Shown in pieces: positions 15,161-24,533 of a DNA stretch of 64,000 nt. Under the pieces are notes generated by a model. That model had not been told where the DNA came from and did not search any database. It saw only the letters and a program-made list of their open reading frames with translations. The stretch's first letter is position 1, and each line of letters opens with the position of its first letter. The DNA is from CAWCWN01 sp963799245. Its GTDB lineage: Bacteria; Chloroflexota; Ktedonobacteria; Ktedonobacterales; Ktedonobacteraceae. A program made the position numbers and the translations under genes. The stretch spans positions 434,001 through 498,000 of the forward strand of contig CAWCWN010000003.1 in NCBI GenBank assembly GCA_963799245.1, read 5' to 3'.

Positions 15161-18100
15161 ATGGCAGAGGTAGAACTACAGCAGATCGGCGCGTATATCG
15201 TCAGTGGCCTGCTCAGCACAGGTTCTACTCATAGCCTTTATATGAGCAAAGCGCGCAAGAAGGATGTCGTCATCAAGCTAGTGCATACCGCCCTTAGCAC
15301 GCAGGAGGCCAGAGAAGCTTTTCTCTCTCATGCCCGCCAGTTGAAGAAGCTCAAGCATCGCCACATCATCGATATCCTTGATTACGGCCTCACCGCCAGT
15401 GGCGCCACGTCCAGCGAGGAGCGGGGCTATCTTGTCATGCAATTTGTTGGCGGCGAAACGCTGGGCCAGCGCACGCCAGGGGGAGCGCTGCTGCCCGCCG
15501 ACGAAGTGCGGCGCAGGCTTTCGCTTCTCGCCACCGCGCTCAACTACGCCCATGTCTCCAATGTTTTGCATGGCAACCTGCATCCAGGCAACCTGCTGGT
15601 CACCGCCAGCAATGACATTTTGCTGACGGATTTCTCCCTGCCGCTGGACGGCTTTGTCGCCGGCCAGGTGCTCTCCCGGCGCGCCCTGCCCTATATGGCC
15701 CCCGAACAGCTGCGTGGGGCGCCCGGCGCCGCCAGTGATCAATACGCCCTGGCGGTCATGGTCTACAGCTGGCTGTGCGGCCACCGCCCTTATGCCCCCG
15801 TTGAGCCGGAGCAGCTATTGCAGCAGCAAGAGCACGAGCCTTTACCTCGTCCCAGCGGCCTGAACGGCTCCATTTCGCCCGCCGTGGAAAGTGTCCTGCT
15901 CAAAGCGCTTGCCTATGATCCCGCCGCGCGTTTCCAGCACATCCAGACGTTCGCCGATACCTATTTACGCGCCCTGATGGGCCAGCCCATCGATCTCGCA
16001 GCCCGGCGCAGCACTCCGGCCGTGCCGTCATCCTCGCTCCCCGGCGAGCCACGGCTGCTTGACAGGACTGAAACCACGACGATGGATGCGCGCGAGCAGG
16101 CCTCTGCGTCTCCGGGCGGCCAGCAGGAGCAGCTGAGCGTTGACACCATAGACTGGGATCCCGCGCCCACAGTCGCCCGCGGGATGACATCGCCCCTCCA
16201 CGAGGTCATCGTCAGCGACCTGCGCCAGGGGGGTATCCTCTCGCAGCGCCTGCCCGGCTACGAGGAGCGAGCGGCCCAGATCGAGATGGCCGAACTTGTC
16301 GCCCAGGCGCTCAACCAGAACGAACACGCCCTGCTCGAAGCCGCAACAGGCGTTGGAAAATCCCTAGCCTACCTCCTACCCATCGTACGCTCGGGCAAGG
16401 TCGCCATCGTCAGCACCGCCAACAAGGCGCTGCAGGAGCAGCTCTACTATAAAGATATCCCCTTTGTGCAGCAGCACGTCAGGCATTTTGAGGCCGCCCT
16501 CGTCAAGGGCGTGGGCAACTACCTGTGTATCGACCGCATAGAGAGCGAGCGCACCGGCATGCAATTTTACGCCAAGAATCGCGACTTCATGCGCCTGGTC
16601 GACATTACCAACGACGCGGACTCCAGCTTCTCGGGCGACTTCGAAACGCTCGACTTCCAGCTTCCGGCAGACATTCGCAGCAAGGTCTGCGCCGATAGCG
16701 ATCAGTGCGCCTGGAGCAAATGCAACTGGTTCGGCGATTGCTATGTCCACAAGATGCGCCTCGCGGCCGAACGGGCTCAGCTCATCGTCGTCAACCACAC
16801 CTTGCTGCTGCTGGATGCGGCCATGGACGGCTTCCTGCTGCCCGAGCGAGATGTGATCGTGCTGGACGAGGCCCATCACCTGGAGGAGGAGGCCACGCGC
16901 TCATTCACGATCACCATCAGCCCCGGCTCGATTACAACGTTGCTGGCCCAGCACCTGTTGAAAAACCACAGCCAGTTGAGCCTGCAGGAGGAGGCCAGCC
17001 GGCAACTGGGCCTGACCTGGCAGCGCCTGCAGCAGATCGCCGATCCCGGCTATAAAGGCCGGGCCAACCTCCAGGCGCCCCTGGAAGAGGGCCTGAAGCT
17101 CGCGACCGCTATTGGCGACCTGGCGGACTCCCTGCGCAAGCAGCGCCCCAAGGACCTGCCGGAGAAAGAGAGCCAGCTCTACGATAAACTACTCAAACGC
17201 ACGCAAAACCTGGCGGAGAATATCCGTACCGTCTTTGCCGCAGATCGGCCGGGAAAATTTGTGTACTATGTGGAGCGCGCGGCCTCCTCGGGCGGACATG
17301 GCTACCAGCTGCAGGTCTCGGCCGCGCCGCTCGATATCACCTCGTGGTTGAAAGAGCGTCTCTTCAACAAGTGTAACGTGATCTGCACCTCGGCCACTCT
17401 GGCGACCATCGGGTCGCATTCAGCCGCCTCGGAGCCGAAAGGGCCAAACTTTTCCTACTTCCGCCGCAGGACGGGCCTTGATCCACTGGAGGCCCCCGGC
17501 GTCATCGAGCGCATTCTGCCCCTGACCTTTGACTACGCGAGCAAGGCGCTGCTTTACCTGCCTCGTCACCTGCCCGCGCCCGCCTACGGCCCGGGCACGG
17601 ATGACTACACGCTCGCGCTGGCGCGTGAAATGTATAGCCTGGTCAAAAAATCGCAGGGGCGAGCTTTCCTGCTCTTCTCCAGTAAACGCATGCTCGAGCA
17701 GTCCTATGAACTGATGGCGCCTCACCTGGACTATCCTTTACTACGCCAGGGCGATATGTCGCGCCTCGAGTTAACGCGCCGCTTTCGCTCAGAAAAAGGG
17801 GCCGTCCTCTTTGGCTTAAAAAGCTTCTGGGAGGGCGTCGATATCGCCGGGGAGGCTCTCTCCATGGTCGTCATCGACAAACTGCCCTTCGACCCACCTG
17901 ATGATCCCGTGCACGAGGCCCGCGTAGCCCAGATGAAGGCGGCCGGAGAGAACTGGTTCGGCGCCTACGTCCTGCCCCAGGCCGTCCTACGCCTCAAGCA
18001 GGGCCTGGGGCGCCTGCTGCGCAGCCGCGAAGATCGCGGCGTCATGGCCATCCTCGATACCCGCCTCCACAGCAAAGGCTATGGGAAAATGGTCCTGGAT

Positions 18101-18181
18101 GCCCTCCCTCCGGCCCGCCGCACCTCAAGCATCAAGGATGTAGAGCGCTTCTTCAGCGCGGAAAATGCAGAGGTATTCTAG
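15161..18181 (+). CDS. Protein-kinase-like domain fused to DinG/XPD-type helicase
   Basis: 1006 residues. Residues 15-275 form a Hanks-kinase fold: K39 in VVIKLVH, APE box YMAPEQLRG (178-185). The catalytic loop reads HGNLHPGN, so Asp is Asn139 and Lys is His141, and DFG is DFS (157-159); it is probably a pseudokinase. After a Pro/Ser/Gln-rich linker (280-345) comes a superfamily-2 helicase: Walker A EAATGVGKS (393-401), cysteines 456, 510, 516, 521 and 527 that could bind an Fe-S cluster, VVNHTLLL, DEAH (569-572), TSATLATIG, LKSFWEGVDIAG and QGLGRLLRS. The ATG at 15161 has GGGAG 10 nt upstream. The IS607 element ends just before it and may supply or have removed its promoter. Helicase function is likely; the role of the kinase fold is open. 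Confidence 0.93.
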   Translation: MAEVELQQIGAYIVSGLLSTGSTHSLYMSKARKKDVVIKLVHTALSTQEAREAFLSHARQLKKLKHRHIIDILDYGLTASGATSSEERGYLVMQFVGGETLGQRTPGGALLPADEVRRRLSLLATALNYAHVSNVLHGNLHPGNLLVTASNDILLTDFSLPLDGFVAGQVLSRRALPYMAPEQLRGAPGAASDQYALAVMVYSWLCGHRPYAPVEPEQLLQQQEHEPLPRPSGLNGSISPAVESVLLKALAYDPAARFQHIQTFADTYLRALMGQPIDLAARRSTPAVPSSSLPGEPRLLDRTETTTMDAREQASASPGGQQEQLSVDTIDWDPAPTVARGMTSPLHEVIVSDLRQGGILSQRLPGYEERAAQIEMAELVAQALNQNEHALLEAATGVGKSLAYLLPIVRSGKVAIVSTANKALQEQLYYKDIPFVQQHVRHFEAALVKGVGNYLCIDRIESERTGMQFYAKNRDFMRLVDITNDADSSFSGDFETLDFQLPADIRSKVCADSDQCAWSKCNWFGDCYVHKMRLAAERAQLIVVNHTLLLLDAAMDGFLLPERDVIVLDEAHHLEEEATRSFTITISPGSITTLLAQHLLKNHSQLSLQEEASRQLGLTWQRLQQIADPGYKGRANLQAPLEEGLKLATAIGDLADSLRKQRPKDLPEKESQLYDKLLKRTQNLAENIRTVFAADRPGKFVYYVERAASSGGHGYQLQVSAAPLDITSWLKERLFNKCNVICTSATLATIGSHSAASEPKGPNFSYFRRRTGLDPLEAPGVIERILPLTFDYASKALLYLPRHLPAPAYGPGTDDYTLALAREMYSLVKKSQGRAFLLFSSKRMLEQSYELMAPHLDYPLLRQGDMSRLELTRRFRSEKGAVLFGLKSFWEGVDIAGEALSMVVIDKLPFDPPDDPVHEARVAQMKAAGENWFGAYVLPQAVLRLKQGLGRLLRSREDRGVMAILDTRLHSKGYGKMVLDALPPARRTSSIKDVERFFSAENAEVF

Positions 18182-18235
18182 CCTGCGCGCCAGCGTTTGC
18201 CACTCCCTCCCAGTATAAAGCTGGACAGTTTCCAG

Positions 18236-18264
18236 GTGACACCATTTAGATAACCTGCTATACT
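18236..18264 (+). promoter_or_regulatory. Promoter of the zinc-ribbon/HTH gene
   Basis: GTGACA (18236-18241), a 17-bp spacer and TATACT (18259-18264), 62 bp before the ATG at 18327. Confidence 0.7.
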
Positions 18265-18326
18265 AGAAAGTGCATTCCGACACCAACAGGTTCTATCAGC
18301 TACTAGTGGGACAGGGGAAATTGCAC

Positions 18327-19505
18327 ATGAGTAAAATAAAGATGCGTTGCAATTCGTGCGGCAAGTGGTTTCAGTCGGCAAATGCTAAAGAAGTAACTTG
18401 CCCTGAATGCCTGCAAAAGGCCAGAAAAGAAAAATTGACGGCAAAGACATCACCGCCCGCCACCAGGCCGCAGGGATATCCGGCAGACGCGCCGGCGCGG
18501 CAGGTGCCACCTCCTCCACCCAGGTCTAAACCCGCTTCTGGCGGCTCAAGCCACTGGCTCGATACGCAAAACGATGTAAAGGTCGGCCAGCCAGATCAGC
18601 CGCGGCCAAAACTTCCTTCCTCCCCCGCAGCACGTGACAACCGCGGCGGACAGGAACGCGGCGGTTACCGCGGGCCCACGGGCCCGGGTGGCTACCGCGA
18701 AAACCGTGGACCGGCTGGGCAGACAGGCTATCGCGGGTCCACTCCCTATCGCGTCGGCGGAGGTATGGGCATACCCGATATTACGGAGCCACGCCCGCGC
18801 CAGCCCATGCCAGGTGGCCCCAATCGCGGGCAGCGTCCGGGCGGCCCGGGCGAGGGACGTCCCGACAAACCACGCCCGGGCGGCAAAAGCACCGTGAAGG
18901 CCAAGGCACCCAGACCTCAGGCGCCCCCCAAACCTAAACGGGAAAAAATTCCCCCGCCCGCGCCTTTTGTGCCAACTGCCGAGCAGATTGCCCTGATTGA
19001 GGCCCGCTACGCTGAACTTGCCAATCCCGGCGAGTTTGACGGCATTCGCACCCAGATCGCCGGTGAGCTGGGCATTCCCAAAACAGCCGTCAAGAAAGTT
19101 ATCAAGGAGTATCGTGCCAGGTTGCACATACCCAGCTGGTGGGAAACACAAACGTATAAAGGTGACAGCAAAGAACTGGAGAAGATCAAAGCGGCCTACG
19201 AGCCACTTTTGCCGCTACCAGCCATTGGCGTGCATAAGCAGATTGCTGAGCAGCTCGGGCTAAAACCCAGCCTCGTCTACCAGGCCATCAAAACTATCCG
19301 CCTGGAAATGCAGCTGCCACAGTTCAACGATCCACAGCTGCATGACGGCCAGGCACCAACAGAGGAGATCCCCCGACCACTGGAGCAGCAGGAGCCAGGC
19401 GGCAAAATCGCAGCGATCGCAACGGACACCACCTCGCAAAAGGTTGATGACAGCATCGAGGTCGCCGCTGCCGGCGAAGAGAGCAGCCCCGGCGGCACGG
19501 AATAA
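18327..19505 (+). CDS. Zinc-ribbon, Pro/Gly-rich protein with two HTH-like repeats
   Basis: 392 residues, not recognised as a named family. Residues 1-35 form a zinc ribbon (MRCNSCGKWF...VTCPECLQK). Residues 40-215 are a disordered Pro/Gly/Arg-rich linker. Residues 225-350 hold two units of about 57 residues that align with each other: each has an ARY/AAY start, an IAxxLG(I/L) turn, a V...IK..R helix and an end near (I/L)P. The pattern suggests tandem helix-turn-helix DNA-binding domains. The tail is acidic. Transcription or DNA-related function is inference. The start at 18327 follows GGGGAAA; the longer form from 18270 would begin at about the transcription start. Confidence 0.75.
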   Translation: MSKIKMRCNSCGKWFQSANAKEVTCPECLQKARKEKLTAKTSPPATRPQGYPADAPARQVPPPPPRSKPASGGSSHWLDTQNDVKVGQPDQPRPKLPSSPAARDNRGGQERGGYRGPTGPGGYRENRGPAGQTGYRGSTPYRVGGGMGIPDITEPRPRQPMPGGPNRGQRPGGPGEGRPDKPRPGGKSTVKAKAPRPQAPPKPKREKIPPPAPFVPTAEQIALIEARYAELANPGEFDGIRTQIAGELGIPKTAVKKVIKEYRARLHIPSWWETQTYKGDSKELEKIKAAYEPLLPLPAIGVHKQIAEQLGLKPSLVYQAIKTIRLEMQLPQFNDPQLHDGQAPTEEIPRPLEQQEPGGKIAAIATDTTSQKVDDSIEVAAAGEESSPGGTE

Positions 19506-19532
19506 GTATAGACGTAGAGATGAGGAATGTCT

Positions 19533-19877
19533 ATGGACAACTGCCTGTTCTGCAAAATTGCAGCGGGTGAGATACCAGCTAAGATTGTGTACCAGGATGA
19601 AGATGTGGTGGCCTTCGAGGATATCAACCCGCAGGCCCCCCAGCACATCCTGGTGATCCCCCGCCGCCACATCGCCTCGCTGGCCGACCTGACCGCAGAG
19701 GAGGGCCCTCTTCTGGCCCTGCTCTTCGCGGTCATCAACAGGCTGGCGCATAAGCTGGGACTTGCCGAACGAGGCTATCGCGTCGTCACCAGCAGCGGAC
19801 CTGACGCCGGGCAGGATATCCTTCACCTGCACTTTCACCTGCTGGGAGGCCGCAAGTTCGGCTGGCCCCCAGGCTAG
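19533..19877 (+). CDS. HIT-family (histidine triad) nucleotide-binding protein
   Basis: 114 residues. It has the N-terminal CLFCKIAAGEIP, the PQAPQHILVIPRRHI segment and the catalytic triad LHLHFHLLGG near the C-terminus, as in HINT-type purine nucleoside phosphoramidases. The first ATG (19527) overlaps the GAGGA ribosome site, so the ATG at 19533 is preferred. It comes 27 bp after the zinc-ribbon gene and 20 bp before the first glycosyltransferase, so it may be cotranscribed with them. Confidence 0.93.
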   Translation: MDNCLFCKIAAGEIPAKIVYQDEDVVAFEDINPQAPQHILVIPRRHIASLADLTAEEGPLLALLFAVINRLAHKLGLAERGYRVVTSSGPDAGQDILHLHFHLLGGRKFGWPPG

Positions 19878-19897
19878 GAGTTTGAACGTTTTATATT

Positions 19898-21067
19898 ATG
19901 CATATTGCTATTGACTACACGGCGGCCATGCGCCAGAGAGCGGGCATAGGGAACTATGTGCGCAGGCTGGTGGACGCCATGCTTGAACAGGACGCCAGCA
20001 ATACATATACGCTGCTCACCAGCGGACGCCCCACGCGGGAGCGTCCGTTTCCAGACGCAGGGAATGTGCGCAGGCGCAGTGTGTACATCCCCGACCGCTA
20101 CCTGAATATTATCTGGTACCGCTGGCGCCTGCCGCTCTACGCCAACTATTTCTCCGGCCAGGTCGATATCTATCACGGCCCGGACTTCGCCCTGCCACCC
20201 ACCTCTAAGAAACTGCGCAAGGTGGTGACGGTGCACGACCTCGCCTTCCTGGATCATCCTGAATATGCCGTACCCGCGCTGGCCACATACCTCAAAAAAG
20301 TCGTACCCGAAGCAGTAGAGGCGGCCGACGTCGTCTGCACGGTTTCGGCTGAGGTCAGCCATACCCTGATCAGGCACTACCGGACCCCACGTGAGAAGCT
20401 CGTCGTCATTCCCAATGGTGTCGGCCCCTACTTTCATCGCGTCACCGATCCCGTGCTGAGGGGGGCAACCACGCATAAATACGGGCTGAAACACCCCCTG
20501 GTCCTCGGTGTCGGCACTCTTGAGCCGCGCAAAAATCATAGTGGACTGATCAAAGCCTTTTACCGGGCGCAAAAGCAAAAGGGCGGCCCGGCGATGCTGG
20601 CCTTAGCCGGCGGCAAAGGCTGGCTCTATGAGGAGACGCGGCAACTGGTCGAGGAGCTCGGACTGGAGAAGAAGGTAAAGTTTCTGGGGCGTGTCAGCGA
20701 TCTCGAGCTGGTGACCCTTTATAGCCTGGCCGATGTCTTTGCCTTTCCCTCCTTCGCCGAGGGCTTCGGTGTTCCGCCTCTGGAGGCCATGGCCTGTGGC
20801 GCACCCGTCATCACCTCAAACACCACCTCGCTACCCGCTGTCGTGGGTGACGCGGCCCTGCTGGTCGACCCGCATAAGAACGGCGAACTTTCTCACGCCA
20901 TCACACGCGTCCTGGAGGACAGGGCCCTGCAGGAAGAGCTGCGCCTGAAAGGATACGCGCGCGCGCGACAGTTTACCTGGGCCGAGTCCGCGCGCAAGAT
21001 GCTCGCCGTCTATCGGCAGCTCTACGCAGGAGTGAACGATTTTTCTTGCGAGGTACCTTTACAATGA
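19898..21067 (+). CDS. Glycosyltransferase family 4 protein
   Basis: 389 residues, GT-B fold. The N-domain begins MHIAIDYTAAMRQRAGIGNYV; the C-domain (from about 205) has GVGTLEPRKNH and the E-x7-E donor site FAEGFGVPPLEAMACGAPV. GT4 enzymes move a sugar from a nucleotide sugar with retention of configuration; donor and acceptor are not predictable here. No good ribosome site is visible at the ATG. It ends in a 4-bp ATGA overlap with the next glycosyltransferase, which implies translational coupling. Confidence 0.92.
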   Translation: MHIAIDYTAAMRQRAGIGNYVRRLVDAMLEQDASNTYTLLTSGRPTRERPFPDAGNVRRRSVYIPDRYLNIIWYRWRLPLYANYFSGQVDIYHGPDFALPPTSKKLRKVVTVHDLAFLDHPEYAVPALATYLKKVVPEAVEAADVVCTVSAEVSHTLIRHYRTPREKLVVIPNGVGPYFHRVTDPVLRGATTHKYGLKHPLVLGVGTLEPRKNHSGLIKAFYRAQKQKGGPAMLALAGGKGWLYEETRQLVEELGLEKKVKFLGRVSDLELVTLYSLADVFAFPSFAEGFGVPPLEAMACGAPVITSNTTSLPAVVGDAALLVDPHKNGELSHAITRVLEDRALQEELRLKGYARARQFTWAESARKMLAVYRQLYAGVNDFSCEVPLQ

Positions 21068-22221
21068 AAATAGGCATCAATGGCCTCTTCTTACAGACAC
21101 CCGCCAGCGGGAGCGGGCAGTATCTCTTGCACCTGCTGAAGGAGCTGCAGGAAGTCGATCAGCACAACGACTACCTCGTACTGGGAGCGCAACCACTTGC
21201 CCCGCGACAGCCGCGGCTGCCCTTTCCATACCACGGGCATCCCGTCGCGCCCTTCATGGCTCGCAATGAAAATGTTGCCAAGCTGACGTGGGAGCAGTTC
21301 ACAGGGCCGCTGGCCGCCCGCCAAGCAGGCGTAGACCTCTTACACGTGCCGTATTTCGCGCCCCCGCTCTTTCCCCGCACACCAACCGTCGTGACCATTC
21401 ATGATGTCATTCCCCTGCGCCTGCCGGCCTACCGTGCAGGCGCGCACGTTGCGGCCTATATACACCTCGTCGCGCGGGCCGCCCGGCGAGCTACGTTGAT
21501 CATTACCGTCTCCGAGTACGCCCGGCGAGATATGATAGACGCGTTACACCTGCCCGCGGAGCGCGTCCGCGTCACTTATGAGGCAGCTGGCGACCAGTAC
21601 AGGCCCATCACCGATCCCGCCGTTCTGGCGCAGGCACGCGCACGCTACGGGGTAGGCGAGCGCTATATCTTCTACCTGGGGGGACTTGACCAGCGCAAGA
21701 ACGTCCCCCAACTGGTACGGGCCTTCGCCCACCTCTACAGGCAGCTGAACCAGCCCGACCTGCAGTTGTTTATTTCCGGCGATCCCGCCAGGCAGAAGGG
21801 GCCCTTATTCCCCGATCCACGACCGGTCGCTGCTGAGCTGGGAGTTGAGGAGCGCGTCATTTACCACTACGTCACGGATGAAGATAAGCCCGCCATCTAC
21901 AGTGGTGCCAGCCTCTTCGTCTTCCCCTCGCTTTACGAAGGCTTCGGTCTGGATCCCCTGGAAGCCATGAGTTGCGGCGCCCCCGTCGTCTGCTCGAACC
22001 GCACGTCGCTGCCGGAAGTGGTGGGAGATGCGGCCCTCAGCGTAGACCCCGCAGATATGCAAGGCATGGTTGAAGCCATGCGCAGTGTCCTCACGCAGCG
22101 CGCGCTGGCGGACGACCTGCGCGCGCGCTCGCTGCGCCGGGCCGCCCGCTTCAGCTGGCGCAGGACCGCCAGCGAGACGCTCGCCGTTTACGAAGAGGCT
22201 GTGGCGCGGCACAAATCTTAG
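21064..22221 (+). CDS. Glycosyltransferase family 4 protein, second
   Basis: 385 residues starting MKIGINGLFLQTPASGSGQY at the ATG that overlaps the previous stop (ATGA), with GAGG upstream. An in-frame start at 21046 would lie deep in the previous gene. The donor site is YEGFGLDPLEAMSCGAPV, with FYLGGLDQRKNVPQL at the C-domain entry. It resembles mannosyltransferase-like members, but the sugar is unknown. It forms a pair with the gene before it, probably in surface polysaccharide synthesis. Confidence 0.92.
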   Translation: MKIGINGLFLQTPASGSGQYLLHLLKELQEVDQHNDYLVLGAQPLAPRQPRLPFPYHGHPVAPFMARNENVAKLTWEQFTGPLAARQAGVDLLHVPYFAPPLFPRTPTVVTIHDVIPLRLPAYRAGAHVAAYIHLVARAARRATLIITVSEYARRDMIDALHLPAERVRVTYEAAGDQYRPITDPAVLAQARARYGVGERYIFYLGGLDQRKNVPQLVRAFAHLYRQLNQPDLQLFISGDPARQKGPLFPDPRPVAAELGVEERVIYHYVTDEDKPAIYSGASLFVFPSLYEGFGLDPLEAMSCGAPVVCSNRTSLPEVVGDAALSVDPADMQGMVEAMRSVLTQRALADDLRARSLRRAARFSWRRTASETLAVYEEAVARHKS

Positions 22222-22240
22222 CTCCGGCTACCGCTCACTG

Positions 22241-22269
22241 TTGCCCTATGAGAAAGAACTCTTTATAAT
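22241..22269 (+). promoter_or_regulatory. Promoter of the third glycosyltransferase
   Basis: TTGCCC (22241-22246), a 17-bp spacer and a perfect TATAAT (22264-22269), 69 bp before the ATG at 22338. Confidence 0.75.
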
Positions 22270-22337
22270 CGATGTCAGGGATACCTCCAGGAGACATGTA
22301 GCGTTAGTTAGACTATAAAAAGGCAGAAAAAATACTT

Positions 22338-23453
22338 ATGCGCGTCTTAATGATCTCAAAGGCCCTAGTGGCAGGAACATCCCAGCGCAAGCTGGAAGAA
22401 ATCGCGAAATGTCCAGGCGTCGAATTGACACTGGTAACTCCCGCATACTGGCAGAGTGACGACGGCAGCAAGCAGCGGCTCGAACGCCTCTACACCAGGG
22501 GCTACACCATGCGGGTGACCCCCATAGCCTTCAATGGCAACTTCCACCTGCACTTCTATCCGCAGCTGGGCAACATTGTGCGCGAGGTGCGCCCGGACGT
22601 CGTACATATCGACGAGGAACCCTACAACTTCGCCACCTTTCAAGCGATGCGCCTCGCTCACAGACAGGGCGCGCGCGCGCTCTTCTTCACCTGGCAAAAC
22701 CTCTATCGCACCTATCCCCCACCTTTTCGCCAGATGGAACTCTATAATTACCGCCACGCGGCGATGGCCCTGGCCGGCAATCGCGCGGCGGTCGAGGTCC
22801 TGAAGCGCAAGGGGTACGGCGGACCCGTCCGCGTTATTATTCAATTCGGCTTTGACACCGAGATTTATCGCCGCACAGAAGTTCGCTCAGCGCGTGCCGC
22901 TGATGGGCTCTTCGACATCGGTTTCATCGGTCGCCTCAAAGAAGAAAAGGGCCTGCCGCTGATGATCGAAGCCCTGACCCAGCTGCCAGACTATTGCCGC
23001 GTTGTCTTCGTTGGTCATGGGCCGATGCGCAACACATTGGAGGAGCAGGCAATACGCCTGGGCGTTGCAGAGCGTGTTATTTTCAAAGCGGGCGTCCCGA
23101 CATATGAGGTTCCAGGAGAGATGCAGCGGCTGGATGCCCTTGTCCTGCCATCAGTCACGCGTCCCAACTGGATCGAACAGTTCGGGCGCGTGCTGCCGGA
23201 GGCCATGGCCTGCGAGACGCCCGTCATCGGTTCCACCTCGGGTGAGATCCCCCACGTCATCGGCGATGCCGGGCTGGTCTTTACAGAGGGCGACGTGACC
23301 GCACTCGTCGCCTGCGTGCGCCAGCTTCTCGCTGACCCGCAGCTCTACGAGCGCCTGGCAAGGGCGGGGCGACAACGGGTACTGGAGAACTACACCCAGG
23401 AGCGCATCGCCCGCCAGACATACGAGGTCTATCAAGAGATGCTGGCGAACTAA
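22338..23453 (+). CDS. Glycosyltransferase family 4 protein, third
   Basis: 371 residues. The N-domain is MRVLMISKALVAGTSQRKLE and the C-domain starts at FDIGFIGRLKEEKGLPLMIEA. The donor site reads PSVTRPNWIEQFGRVLPEAMACETPV, a longer variant than in the two upstream enzymes, typical of the PimB/WcaI-like group. It has its own promoter, so it is probably a separate unit. Acceptor unknown. Confidence 0.92.
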   Translation: MRVLMISKALVAGTSQRKLEEIAKCPGVELTLVTPAYWQSDDGSKQRLERLYTRGYTMRVTPIAFNGNFHLHFYPQLGNIVREVRPDVVHIDEEPYNFATFQAMRLAHRQGARALFFTWQNLYRTYPPPFRQMELYNYRHAAMALAGNRAAVEVLKRKGYGGPVRVIIQFGFDTEIYRRTEVRSARAADGLFDIGFIGRLKEEKGLPLMIEALTQLPDYCRVVFVGHGPMRNTLEEQAIRLGVAERVIFKAGVPTYEVPGEMQRLDALVLPSVTRPNWIEQFGRVLPEAMACETPVIGSTSGEIPHVIGDAGLVFTEGDVTALVACVRQLLADPQLYERLARAGRQRVLENYTQERIARQTYEVYQEMLAN

Positions 23454-23557
23454 CGCCATGCGCACCTTACAGGCGCAATCCTCGCAGCACATACGCTTAG
23501 CAAAGCCGCCGCAGGCGGCCGCTATGAGGGCAGTGATACGTAAAGAAGGAAGAGCAC

Positions 23558-24502
23558 ATGGGCTATGATAATATGATGGTATTCGCAGGCAGCGGGAGCC
23601 CTATACTCACCGCGCGCATCTGCGACTACCTGCACATCGAGCAGGGGAAAAACGAGACCCTGCATTTCTCGGATGGCAACACTTTTGTGCGCATCCTGGA
23701 GAATGTCAGAGGGCGCCGTGTTTACCTTGTCCAATCCACCGTCTTTCCTGCCAATGACAATTTCATGGAATTGTTGTTCTGGATAGACGCCTTCAAACGC
23801 GCGGGGACGGAGTCGGTCACGGTGATTATCCCCTACTTCAGCTATGCCAAGGGAGACAAGAAAGATGAGCCGCGCGTCTCTATTCGCGCACGTGTCTGTG
23901 CCGACGCCATGGAGGTCGCGGGAGCGAATCGCGTCGTCACCATGGACCTGCACGCGCCGCAGATCCAGGGCTTCTTTCACTTGCCGGTAGACAACCTCTA
24001 CGCGCTACCGGTAATCGTAGATTGCATCCAGGCCAAGCAGCTGCACGATGTGATCATCGTCTCGCCGGATGTGGGTTTCGCCAAGCAGGCACGCAGATAT
24101 GCATCGAGCCTGGGGGTGCATATTGCCATCGTCGACAAAGAACGCGTCGCCCACGACGAAAAAGCGGCTATTCTGCAGATCATTGGAGAGGTTAAAGGCA
24201 AAACCGCGGTCATTGTCGATGATTTTACCATCTCGGGGGGAACGCTCGCCAATGTATCAGTGAAGCTGATGGAGCAGGGAGCCAGAGAAGTCTATGCGGC
24301 CGTCACGCACGGCGTTTTGAGTCAGGGTTCCAGCGCAAGGATAGACCGCAGCCCCATCAAAAAGCTGCTGATCACTGACAGCGTTGAAAACCAGCCCGTG
24401 CAGTTTTCAGACAAAATTGAAGTGGTATCGGTCGCACCGCTCTTTGGGGAGGCCATCAAGAGAATCCATAACCGTGAAAGCATCAGCGAGATGTTCGCCT
24501 AG
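23558..24502 (+). CDS. prs: Ribose-phosphate pyrophosphokinase (PRPP synthetase), divergent
   Basis: 314 residues. It makes PRPP from ribose 5-phosphate and ATP for nucleotide, His and Trp synthesis. Signatures: PYFSYAKGDKK, the divalent-cation region VVTMDLHAPQIQGFF, SPDVGFAKQARRYA, DKER and the PRPP loop VIVDDFTISGGTLANV. The usual loop is DDxIDTGGT; here ISGGT replaces DTGGT, and the flexible loop (KGDKKDEPRVSIRAR) also departs from the usual form. It may be a diverged family member. GAAGGAAGA precedes the ATG. PRPP is also the substrate of the apt product encoded at 46747, but the genes are not linked. Confidence 0.88.
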   Translation: MGYDNMMVFAGSGSPILTARICDYLHIEQGKNETLHFSDGNTFVRILENVRGRRVYLVQSTVFPANDNFMELLFWIDAFKRAGTESVTVIIPYFSYAKGDKKDEPRVSIRARVCADAMEVAGANRVVTMDLHAPQIQGFFHLPVDNLYALPVIVDCIQAKQLHDVIIVSPDVGFAKQARRYASSLGVHIAIVDKERVAHDEKAAILQIIGEVKGKTAVIVDDFTISGGTLANVSVKLMEQGAREVYAAVTHGVLSQGSSARIDRSPIKKLLITDSVENQPVQFSDKIEVVSVAPLFGEAIKRIHNRESISEMFA

Positions 24503-24533
24503 CTTGCTTTATTGACGCACGCCGCAACACGAC

